This document shows, one piece after another, positions 55,813-63,108 of a stretch of DNA of 64,000 bases; within the stretch, counting starts at the first letter, position 1, and every line of letters starts with the position of its first letter. The stretch lies in the NCBI RefSeq assembly GCF_001641695.1, contig NZ_LSEF01000100.1:61141-125140 (forward strand), written 5' to 3'. Made by a program: the position numbers and the translations under genes. The DNA comes from Bradyrhizobium neotropicale. GTDB taxonomy: Bacteria > Pseudomonadota > Alphaproteobacteria > Rhizobiales > Xanthobacteraceae. The notes beneath the pieces were generated by a model. That model had not been told where the DNA came from. It saw nothing but the letters and a program-made list of their open reading frames with translations, and ran no database searches.

Positions 55813-56793
55813 TCAATTCGACGCTGCCGGCTGCCAAAGGGCCAGCATTCCGTCCATTCCGAGCCGATCGACCGCCTGCACGACGCCAGTCTGCCCGATC
55901 TGGTGCGCAATCGAGCCGAATCCAAGCGCTTCGAGCGTGACGACCGCGGTCGCCTTGAACAGCGACAGATCGCCGAAGCGGGACTCCAGCTTATAGTCAC
56001 GGACCGAAAGGCCCTTCTTCACGCCCTTCTGCTCGACGAGCCAGTCCACGGCCGTCTTTTCGTCGCCAAGCTGATCGATCAGCTTGAGATCGATCGCCTG
56101 CCGACCAGTGAAGACACGGCCGTCGGCAACTTTATCGAGCTGCGTGTCGTCCATGCCACGCCGTTCCTTCACCAGTCCCTTGAACCAGGCGTAGGAGTCC
56201 TTCACCAGCGCATCGAGCGCGGCGCGCGCTTCGGGGCTGGTCGGCTCGAAACCGTTGGGCGCGGCCTTCAGCGGCGAGGACTTCACCTCCTCGACCTTGA
56301 CGCCGAGGGTCTTCAACAGCTCGGCGACATTGGGGTACTGGAACAGCACGCCGATCGAACCGACCAGCGAGCTCTGCTGGGCGATGATGTGGTCGCTCGC
56401 GATGGCGGTGATGTAGCCGCCGGAGGCCGCGAGACCTTCGACCACCACGACCAGCGGCTTCTTGGCCTTGAGCCGCGTCAGCGAATCATAGAGCTGCTCG
56501 GAACCGGCGGTGGTGCCGCCGGGCGAATTGATGTGAACGATGACGGCCGCGGCCTGTGAATTCTCCAGCCGCTCCAGTGCGCGCGTGCGCTCGGCGTCGC
56601 TGCGGATGAGCCCCTCGATCTGCACCCGCGCGATCGAGCCGGCGGACGCGAAGGTGCCACGCGCGCCGGGCGTTGCGATCAGGGCGAAGCCCGCGATCGC
56701 CGCGACCGCGATCACCGCGGCCATGACACGCCAGAACGTCAGCTTGCGACGGATCCTGCGCCGATCGACGATGATGTCCGAATCGAGCGACAT
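55813..56793 (-). CDS. sppA: Signal peptide peptidase SppA (36K type)
   Basis: SppA degrades cleaved signal peptides in the membrane. The 326-residue protein has a cytoplasmic Arg-rich start (DRRRIRRKLTFWR), one transmembrane helix (VMAAVIAVAAIAGFALIA, about 23-42), and a ClpP-like Ser/Lys protease domain with INSPGGTTAGSEQLY, the nucleophile Ser in GLAASGGYITAIASDHI and the general-base Lys in EVKSSPLKAAPNGFE. It is the short single-domain form. It lies between rpsA and ihfB. Confidence 0.94.
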   Translation of the reverse strand: MSLDSDIIVDRRRIRRKLTFWRVMAAVIAVAAIAGFALIATPGARGTFASAGSIARVQIEGLIRSDAERTRALERLENSQAAAVIVHINSPGGTTAGSEQLYDSLTRLKAKKPLVVVVEGLAASGGYITAIASDHIIAQQSSLVGSIGVLFQYPNVAELLKTLGVKVEEVKSSPLKAAPNGFEPTSPEARAALDALVKDSYAWFKGLVKERRGMDDTQLDKVADGRVFTGRQAIDLKLIDQLGDEKTAVDWLVEQKGVKKGLSVRDYKLESRFGDLSLFKATAVVTLEALGFGSIAHQIGQTGVVQAVDRLGMDGMLALWQPAASN

Positions 56794-57034
56794 CGAAAAA
56801 TCTCCAAATAAAGGTCAGGCGCGTTGTGCCGTCACGGCGTGACCATTGGATTATCTGGATACATCAATTGCGGCGCAATTTGAAGAAATGAAGGCTTCTT
56901 GCTGTCGTCGTAGAAGGCGGGGACGACGACCGAGTTTTGGAAGCCGCGTCGCCCGGATGGAGCGCAGCGCAATCCGGGATGCCTTCAATCGCGGAACGCC
57001 CCCGGATTTCGCTACGCTTCATCCGGGCTACGGA
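56794..57034. repeat. Intergenic region with inverted repeat (GCCCGGATG family)
   Basis: The gap between rpsA and sppA holds no gene. At 56951-56978 GCCCGGATGGAGCGCAGCGC continues AATCCGGG, and at 57001-57028 CCCGGATTTCGCTACGCTTC continues ATCCGGGC. The two arms are inverted copies, imperfect in the middle, around 22 bases. It looks like another dispersed palindromic element. Confidence 0.6.
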
Positions 57035-57067
57035 CGCAAAAAAGCCCCGGCGGATCGCCGGGGCTTT
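57035..57067 (-). terminator. Rho-independent terminator of rpsA
   Basis: On the minus strand AAAGCCCCGGCG and CGCCGGGGCTTT form a 12-bp stem with a three-base loop (56-67 and 41-52 of 57000), followed by TTTGC. It lies 26 bases after the rpsA stop. Confidence 0.85.
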
Positions 57068-57092
57068 GATCTTTGCGAAGCAAGCGTTTCGC

Positions 57093-58802
57093 TTACTTGT
57101 TCTCGCCGCGGTTCTTGAGCGCGGTGCCGAGAATGTCGCCGAGCGTCGCACCCGAATCGGAGGAGCCGTACTGCGCGATGGCTTCCTTCTCTTCGGCGAC
57201 TTCGAGCGCCTTGATCGACACCTGGACCTTGCGGGCCTTCTTGTCGAACTGGATCACGCGGGCATCGACCTTCTCGCCGACGGCAAAGCGTTCGGCGCGC
57301 TGGTCGTTGCGGTCACGGGCGAGCTCCGAGCGCTTGATGAAGGTGGTGAAGTCGGTACCGGCGATCTTCACCTCGATGCCGCTCTCCTTCACTTCGAGCA
57401 CTTCGCAGGTCACGACCGCGCCCTTCTTGACATCGCCCGGCTCGGCGAAGGGGTCGCCTTCGAGCTGCTTGATGCCGAGCGAGATACGCTCCTTCTCGAC
57501 GTCCACATCGAGCACCACGGCTTTCACCACGTCGCCCTTCTTGTAGTTGTCGATCACCTGCTCGCCCGGAAGCTTCCAGTCGAGGTCGGAGAGATGGACC
57601 ATGCCGTCGACGTCGCCCTCGAGACCCAGGAACAGACCGAACTCGGTCTTGTTCTTGACCTCGCCCTCGACCACCGAACCGGTCGGGTGACCTTCGACGA
57701 AGACCTCCCACGGGTTGCGCATGGTCTGCTTGAGGCCGAGCGAGATGCGGCGCTTGACGGAATCGACTTCCAGCACCTGCACTTCGACTTCCTGCGAAGT
57801 CGAAACGATCTTGCCGGGATGCATGTTCTTCTTGGTCCACGACATCTCGGAGACGTGGATCAGGCCTTCGATGCCCGGCTCGAGCTCGACGAACGCACCG
57901 TAGTCGGTGATGTTGGTGACGCGGCCGGTGAAGCGGGCACCCAGCGGGTACTTGGCTTCGATGCCCTGCCACGGATCGTCCAGGAGCTGCTTCATGCCCA
58001 GCGAGATGCGGTGCGTCTCGTGGTTGATCTTGATGATCTTGACCTTCACGGTCTGGCCGATCGACAGCACCTCGGTCGGGTGGTTGACGCGGCGCCAGGC
58101 GATATCGGTGACGTGCAGCAGGCCGTCGATGCCGCCGAGATCAACGAACGCACCGTAATCGGTGATGTTCTTGACCACGCCGTCGATGACCTGACCCTCT
58201 TCGAGGTTCTGCACCAGCTCCTGGCGCTGCTCGGCGCGTGTCTCTTCCAGCACGGTGCGGCGGGAGACGACGATGTTGCCGCGGCGGCGGTCCATCTTCA
58301 GGATCTGGAACGGCTGCGAGTTGTTCATCAGCGGCGCAACGTCGCGGATCGGACGGATGTCCACCTGCGAGCGCGGCAGGAACGCCACGGCGCCGTCGAG
58401 GTCGACGGTGAAGCCGCCCTTGACCTGGTTGAAGATGACGCCGTTGACCTTTTCGTTGTTCTGGAACGCCTTCTCCAGCTTGCCCCAGCTCTCTTCGCGG
58501 CGCGCCTTGTCGCGCGACAGCACGGCTTCGCCGAGGGCGTTTTCGATGCGATCGAGGAACACTTCCACCTCGTCGCCGACCTTGAGATCGCTTTCACGGC
58601 CGGGGCCCGAAAATTCGCGCAGCGCGACGCGGCCCTCGGTCTTCAGGCCGACGTCGATGACGGCCATGTCCTTTTCAATTGCAACCACCTTGCCCTTGAC
58701 GACGGAGCTTTCCTGCAAATTGCCGCCGGCAAAGGACTCGTCGAGCATCGCGGCGAAATCATCGCGCGAGGGGCTATAGGTATCAGCAGAAATCGAAGCC
58801 AT
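57093..58802 (-). CDS. rpsA: 30S ribosomal protein S1
   Basis: S1 helps mRNA bind to the 30S subunit. The 569-residue protein from the ATG at 58802 (MASISADTYSPSRDDFAAML) has six S1 repeats, roughly at 33-100, 118-183, 204-272, 289-359, 376-446 and 463-532. Examples are VKNITDYGAFVDLGGIDGLL and VTNITDYGAFVELEPGIEGL. The N-terminal ATG is favoured over an in-frame ATG 29 codons upstream. There are 265 bp between cmk and rpsA, probably a long leader. A strong terminator follows. Confidence 0.96.
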   Translation of the reverse strand: MASISADTYSPSRDDFAAMLDESFAGGNLQESSVVKGKVVAIEKDMAVIDVGLKTEGRVALREFSGPGRESDLKVGDEVEVFLDRIENALGEAVLSRDKARREESWGKLEKAFQNNEKVNGVIFNQVKGGFTVDLDGAVAFLPRSQVDIRPIRDVAPLMNNSQPFQILKMDRRRGNIVVSRRTVLEETRAEQRQELVQNLEEGQVIDGVVKNITDYGAFVDLGGIDGLLHVTDIAWRRVNHPTEVLSIGQTVKVKIIKINHETHRISLGMKQLLDDPWQGIEAKYPLGARFTGRVTNITDYGAFVELEPGIEGLIHVSEMSWTKKNMHPGKIVSTSQEVEVQVLEVDSVKRRISLGLKQTMRNPWEVFVEGHPTGSVVEGEVKNKTEFGLFLGLEGDVDGMVHLSDLDWKLPGEQVIDNYKKGDVVKAVVLDVDVEKERISLGIKQLEGDPFAEPGDVKKGAVVTCEVLEVKESGIEVKIAGTDFTTFIKRSELARDRNDQRAERFAVGEKVDARVIQFDKKARKVQVSIKALEVAEEKEAIAQYGSSDSGATLGDILGTALKNRGENK

Positions 58803-59067
58803 TTGTTCTCCAGTTGCGGACGTCGCGCCGGCCAGTGGGTTTAAGGGCGTATCGTGCGTGCAGTGTCGGAAGGTCCGCAAAACCTTCAAGCGACCGCTCG
58901 TCGTCCCGGCTTTTGCCGAGAACAGCAGGAGCGGGCCGGCCTGGCCCGCACGTTCGATACGTGGAAAATCTTGATCCGGAGCCTGGATGTCGCCGGCCCC
59001 AAACAGGGAACCGAAGTATCGACCTCAAGGAGCGGGAGCGGGCGCTTCCTCCAATGACGGCCGCGGC

Positions 59068-59706
59068 TTAACCCCGCGGACGGCCCGCTCGGACGGCCTC
59101 GATAATGTCGATGGCGGCCCGGACGCCGCCTTCTATATCCAGTTGGGAGTTATCTAGCAAGTAAGCATCCGGGGCCGGTTTCAGAGGCGCAATCGGCCGG
59201 TTCTTGTCCCGCTCGTCGCGCTGGATGATGTCGGCCAGCACTGCCGCCTCGTCGGCCTCCTCGCCCCGCGCCTTCGCCTCCATGGTGCGGCGGCGGGCGC
59301 GGACCTTGGGGTCCGCGATGACGAAGATCTTCACATCGGCGTCCGGGCAGATCACGGTTCCAATGTCGCGGCCGTCGAGCACCGCCCCCGGAGGGTCGGC
59401 GGCGAATTGTCGCTGGAAGTTGACCAGGACTTCGCGGACCCTGGGAATCGCGGAGACGACGGAGGCGCCTTCGCCGACCTTCTGGGTCTTCAGGACGGGA
59501 TTGCCGAACTTTTCGGGATCGAGCTCCAGCGCGGCGGCGACCGCGGCCTCCTCGTCGCGAAGGTCATGGCCTGATTGCATGAGCGCATAGGCAACCGCGC
59601 GATAGATCACGCCGGTATCGAGGTGACGATAGCCGTAATGATGGGCGAGGCGTTTGCCCAGCGTGCCCTTGCCCGAGGCCGCGGGTCCGTCGATGGCGAT
59701 AATCAT
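59068..59706 (-). CDS. cmk: Cytidylate kinase
   Basis: Cmk phosphorylates CMP and dCMP. The 212-residue protein has the P-loop IAIDGPAASGKGTLGKRLA, the substrate region YRHLDTGVIYRAVAYAL, DGRDIGTVICPDADVK and the lid Arg pair RARRRTMEAKARGEE. The start overlaps the aroA stop by four bases. aroA-cmk-rpsA is a widely conserved order. Confidence 0.96.
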   Translation of the reverse strand: MIIAIDGPAASGKGTLGKRLAHHYGYRHLDTGVIYRAVAYALMQSGHDLRDEEAAVAAALELDPEKFGNPVLKTQKVGEGASVVSAIPRVREVLVNFQRQFAADPPGAVLDGRDIGTVICPDADVKIFVIADPKVRARRRTMEAKARGEEADEAAVLADIIQRDERDKNRPIAPLKPAPDAYLLDNSQLDIEGGVRAAIDIIEAVRAGRPRG

Positions 59707-61040
59707 GAAAACTCCGCGCCGATCGCGCGCATCATCGGAATGAAATCCGGGAAACTGGTGGCGATGAAGGCGGTGTCGTCGACCTTCACCGGTTGATCCG
59801 CTGCGCAGCCCATCACCAGCGCCGACATCGCGATGCGATGGTCCATATGGGTGGCGACGAGCCCGCCGCCGGGCACATGGCCGCGGCCTTCGACGATCAG
59901 ATCGTCGCCGGAAATCTCGACCTTCACGCCGTTGACGCGCAGCATGTCGGCCGTGGCCTCCAAGCGATCGGATTCTTTGACGCGCAGCTCGTGCAGGCCG
60001 CGCATGATGGTGGTGCCCTCGGCGAACGACGCCGCCACCGCCAGCACCAGATATTCGTCGATCATCGAGGGTGCGCGCTCCGGCGGCACGTCGACCCCGC
60101 GCAGTTTCGAGGCCCGCACGCGCAAGCGCGCCATCGGCTCGCCGGCATCGCCCCGCACCTCGCTCTCCTCGATCGAGCCGCCCATTTCGCGCAGCGTCGT
60201 GAACAGGCCGGTGCGCAGCGGATTGGTCATGACATCAGTCAGCACGACGTCGGAACCTTCGGCGATCAGCGCGGCAACGATCGGAAAAGCGGCCGAGGAT
60301 GGATCGGCGGGGACCACGACCTCGGCGCCATGCAGCTCGGGTTGCCCGACGAGGGTGATGCGGCGGCCGTGAGTACCTTCGGTCGTCGAGGTGATGTCGG
60401 CACCAAAATGCTTCAGCATCAGCTCGGTATGGTCGCGACTCGCCTCGCTCTCGATCACCGTCGTCGTGCCCGGCGCAGCCAGGCCCGCGAGCAGCACGGC
60501 CGATTTGATCTGCGCCGACGCAACCGGGGTCTGGTAGGTGATCGGCAGAGGATCGCGCGCGCCCTGGACTGTCAGTGGCAGGCGGCCGCCCTCACCGCCG
60601 GAAACCACCCTGGCACCCATCTTTTCGAGCGGATCGAGAATCCGGCGCATCGGACGGCTGCGGAGCGAGGCGTCGCCGTCGAACACCGCGGAAATCGGGC
60701 ATCCGGCGACCGCGCCCATCACCAGCCGGCAACCGGTGCCGGAATTGCCAAAATCGAGCGGCGCGTTGGGCTGGGCGAAGCCTGCGACCCCGACTCCGCG
60801 CACGTTCCACGCAAAATCGCCCGTGCGCTCGACCTTAGCGCCCAGCGCCTGCATGGATTTGGCGGTGTTGAGGACGTCTTCGCCCTCGAGGAGGCCGGAA
60901 ATCCGGGTTTCGCCGACGCTGAGCGCGCCCAGAATCAGCGCGCGGTGGGAAATCGACTTGTCTCCGGGCACCCGTACTTTCCCGGTCAGGGCGCCGCTGG
61001 CGCGAGACTGGAGCGGCCGCGGTTGGTCGGAATGAGTCAA
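59703..61040 (-). CDS. aroA: 3-phosphoshikimate 1-carboxyvinyltransferase (EPSP synthase)
   Basis: AroA joins shikimate-3-phosphate and phosphoenolpyruvate in aromatic amino acid synthesis. I use a TTG at 61040 (MTHSDQPRPLQSRASGALTG), with AAGGA upstream; this matches relatives better than an ATG at 61088. The 445-residue protein has GDKSISHRALILGALSVGET, FGNSGTGCRLVMGAVAG and RVKESDRLEATADMLRVNG-type LRVKESDRLEATADM. The loop LDFGNSGTGCRLVMG keeps the Gly and lacks the Ala of class II enzymes. Confidence 0.94.
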   Translation of the reverse strand: MTHSDQPRPLQSRASGALTGKVRVPGDKSISHRALILGALSVGETRISGLLEGEDVLNTAKSMQALGAKVERTGDFAWNVRGVGVAGFAQPNAPLDFGNSGTGCRLVMGAVAGCPISAVFDGDASLRSRPMRRILDPLEKMGARVVSGGEGGRLPLTVQGARDPLPITYQTPVASAQIKSAVLLAGLAAPGTTTVIESEASRDHTELMLKHFGADITSTTEGTHGRRITLVGQPELHGAEVVVPADPSSAAFPIVAALIAEGSDVVLTDVMTNPLRTGLFTTLREMGGSIEESEVRGDAGEPMARLRVRASKLRGVDVPPERAPSMIDEYLVLAVAASFAEGTTIMRGLHELRVKESDRLEATADMLRVNGVKVEISGDDLIVEGRGHVPGGGLVATHMDHRIAMSALVMGCAADQPVKVDDTAFIATSFPDFIPMMRAIGAEFS

Positions 61041-61200
61041 GATTGTGTCCTTGGATGTGCCCCTTCGCGGGACAGGCGCAGGTACCACATGGTCCGAGCC
61101 CCGTCACGGGCATGTCTTTCTTCTGTAATGCGCTATTGACAGCGGGCCGCCAACTAGCCAAGTGAAGCACCGCTTTTCAGACATTCCCAGGATTCCTGCC

Positions 61201-61608
61201 GTGGCCAAGTCCGAACTCGGAACCAAACGCATTTGCCCGACCACGGGCAAGAAGTTCTATGACCTCAACAAGAATCCGGTGATCTCGCCCTATACTGGCG
61301 AGGTGGTGCCGATTGCCCCGCTCGCCCCGGTGCGTGCCACCCGCGGCGCCGAGGCGCGCAGCATGGCCCAGGACACCGCGCCCGAACCGGCGGAGACCGA
61401 AGAGATGGTCTCGCTCGAGGAGGCCGATGCCGAGGAGAACACCGGCAAGGTCAAGGCGGTCGTGCCCGAATCGGAGGAGGATATCGAGGTCGACGAGACC
61501 CTCGATGACGACGATGACGATGATTCGACCTTCATTGCCGACGAAGAAGAGGGCGATGAGGACGTGACCGACATCATTGGTGATGTCGGAGGTGATGAAG
61601 AGACTTGA
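61201..61608 (+). CDS. TIGR02300 family protein with acidic C-terminus
   Basis: The 135-residue protein starts at a GTG at 61201 (MAKSELGTKRICPTTGKKFY). The first 35 residues are a conserved alphaproteobacterial signature with one Cys and DLNKNPVISPYTGEVVP, resembling a zinc-ribbon remnant. The rest is very acidic, including ESEEDIEVDETLDDDDDDDS, with a predicted charge strongly below zero. The family has no known function. A TTGACA (61136-61141) upstream could be a -35 element. It is divergent from aroA and followed by a tRNA. Confidence 0.8.
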   Translation: MAKSELGTKRICPTTGKKFYDLNKNPVISPYTGEVVPIAPLAPVRATRGAEARSMAQDTAPEPAETEEMVSLEEADAEENTGKVKAVVPESEEDIEVDETLDDDDDDDSTFIADEEEGDEDVTDIIGDVGGDEET

Positions 61609-61615
61609 GATAATT

Positions 61616-61666
61616 CCAGAACTGTGGTTCTGGGTCTTTCCCGACGCGTCGCCCAAGTCGCGTCGG
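61616..61666 (+). terminator. Two hairpins before tRNA-Ala
   Basis: CCAGAAC/GTTCTGG (61616-61633, TGTG loop) is followed by GTCTTTC and may end the TIGR02300 transcript weakly. CCGACGCG/CGCGTCGG (61641-61666, 10-base loop) ends nine bases before the tRNA and may guide its 5' processing. Confidence 0.4.
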
Positions 61667-61674
61667 ATGGTTAA

Positions 61675-61749
<75 letters not shown>

Positions 61750-61750
<1 letters not shown>

Positions 61751-61821
61751 GCCTTCGCTCGCTTCGCGAGCTTCGGCTGGGCAAGCCCGGGAAGTCCCTC
61801 GTAGCGAAGTGAGCGAAGGCT
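61750..61821. repeat. Inverted repeat starting at the tRNA-Ala 3' end
   Basis: AGCCTTCGCTCGCTTCGC (61750-61767) and GCGAAGTGAGCGAAGGCT (61804-61821) are inverted copies with one mismatch in 18. The left arm also folds locally as CCAGCC/GGCTGG. It could terminate the tRNA transcript; it is not followed by a T-run. Confidence 0.5.
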
Positions 61822-61867
61822 GCCCGCCACAGCCCGAAGGGCGACGGCGGGCTCTGACGAAACTCCC

Positions 61868-62329
61868 CTACTCCCCGATCACCGCATTGAGCCTGTCGCG
61901 CAGGGCGACGATCTCGTTCTTCATGCCGACCAGCTCCGACACCGAGCAATCGGACGCGGCCAGGATCGACTGCGGGACGCTGCGCGCCTTGTCCTTCAAT
62001 GCGTGCCCCTGCGCCGTCAGCGCAATCAGCACCTGACGTTCGTCCTCGCTCGAGCGCGTGCGCCGGACCAAATGGGCCGCCTCGAGCCGCTTCAGCAGCG
62101 GCGTCAGCGTCCCGGAGTCCAGGAACAGTTTTTCGCCAATGTCCTTCACCGGCACATCGTCCTGCTCCCACAGCACCAGCATCACCAGATATTGCGGATA
62201 GGTCAGGCCGAGCCGGTCGAGCAGCGGCTTGTAGACCCGATTGAAGGCGTGGGCGGCCGAATAGACCGCAAAGCAGATCTGGTTATCGAGCCGCAGCGGC
62301 TGATCGGCCGCCGAATGTTTCCGAACCAT
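61868..62329 (-). CDS. ohrR: MarR-family organic hydroperoxide sensor OhrR
   Basis: OhrR represses ohr until its N-terminal Cys is oxidised by organic peroxides. The 153-residue protein from the ATG at 62329 (MVRKHSAADQPLRLDNQICF) has the reactive Cys19 in LDNQICFAVYSAAHAF, followed by LGLTYPQYLVMLVLWEQD and the winged helix with LFLDSGTLTPLLKRLEAAHL and RSSEDERQVLIALT. This is the OhrR signature pattern. It is divergent from ohr with about 160 bp between them that hold two operator-like repeats. Confidence 0.93.
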   Translation of the reverse strand: MVRKHSAADQPLRLDNQICFAVYSAAHAFNRVYKPLLDRLGLTYPQYLVMLVLWEQDDVPVKDIGEKLFLDSGTLTPLLKRLEAAHLVRRTRSSEDERQVLIALTAQGHALKDKARSVPQSILAASDCSVSELVGMKNEIVALRDRLNAVIGE

Positions 62330-62387
62330 GGTGAGCCTCAGGAGATTCGCTTGCCCGCATTGTGGGACGGGGTGGCGGCACATTCAA

Positions 62388-62406
62388 TTGCGAACAATTA
62401 AATGTG
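62388..62406. promoter_or_regulatory. OhrR-type box 1
   Basis: TTGC-GA-ACAAT-TAA-ATGTG is an imperfect version of the symmetric box at 62424-62448. Both share TTGCG(A/T)ACAAT, and they are 36 bp apart. It lies between ohrR and ohr. Confidence 0.5.
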
Positions 62407-62423
62407 AGGCCGCGCAATTTCAA

Positions 62424-62448
62424 TTGCGTACAATCTAATTGTTTGCAA
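62424..62448. promoter_or_regulatory. OhrR-type box 2, symmetric operator
   Basis: TTGC-GT-ACAAT-CTA-ATTGT-TT-GCAA is a 25-bp inverted repeat with inner arms ACAAT/ATTGT and outer arms TTGC/GCAA. OhrR operators of other bacteria are AT-rich palindromes with TACAATT/AATTGTA arms. It lies 40 bases before the ohr start. Confidence 0.65.
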
Positions 62449-62487
62449 TAAAGATTGCACCCCAACCGGAACCCCAGGGAGACGAAG

Positions 62488-62913
62488 ATGTCCGTGAATG
62501 TCCTCTACAAGACCAGCGCAAAGGCTACCGGCGGCCGCGATGGCCATGCCGCAACCCTCGACGGCGCCCTCGACGTCAAGCTTACCACGCCGAAGGAACT
62601 CGGCGGCGGCGGTGGCGCCGGCAACAATCCCGAACAGCTCTTTGCGGCCGGCTATGCCGCCTGCTTCATCGGCGCGATGAAGTTCGTGGCCTCGCAGGGC
62701 GGCCCGAAGGTCCCGGCTGACACCTCCGTCACCTCAACGGTCGGCATCGGCCCGCGTTCCGAGGGCGGGTTCGGCCTCGACATCGATCTGGCCATTTCCT
62801 TGCCGGGCCTTGCCCGTGCGGAGGCCGAGGCGCTGGTCGAGAAAGCCCACCAGGTCTGCCCCTATTCCAACGCCACCCGCGGCAATGTCGATGTCCGCCT
62901 GAAGGTCGTCTGA
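62488..62913 (+). CDS. ohr: Organic hydroperoxide resistance protein Ohr
   Basis: Ohr is a thiol peroxidase that reduces organic and fatty-acid hydroperoxides using lipoylated partners. The 141-residue protein from the ATG at 62488 has the catalytic Cys59 in FAAGYAACFIGAMKF and the resolving Cys124 in HQVCPYSNATRGN, plus GGGGGAGNNPEQLFAAGY. It is divergent from ohrR, its regulator, and is followed by a hairpin. Confidence 0.96.
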   Translation: MSVNVLYKTSAKATGGRDGHAATLDGALDVKLTTPKELGGGGGAGNNPEQLFAAGYAACFIGAMKFVASQGGPKVPADTSVTSTVGIGPRSEGGFGLDIDLAISLPGLARAEAEALVEKAHQVCPYSNATRGNVDVRLKVV

Positions 62914-62926
62914 TCGACGGCGGATC

Positions 62927-62966
62927 GGCCGGCCCGAGATCCCCCTCGGGCCGGCCATTCCAGTTT
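62927..62966 (+). terminator. Hairpin after ohr
   Basis: GGCCGGCCCGAG and CTCGGGCCGGCC form a perfect 12-bp stem with an ATCCCC loop, 13 bases after the ohr stop. The following ATTCCAGTTTG is only a weak T-run. Confidence 0.6.
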
Positions 62967-63108
62967 GATTCGCCCTCGATTTGCCACGCTGCGGGATTGC
63001 GAAGCCGCGGCGCATACGCCTCTACGCGGGAAGCCATTGCCGGCATGAGCGAACCTCGCTAGGCCTGTGATCAACGATCGACACAGGGTTGAAGCGAAGG
63101 TTGCTGCC

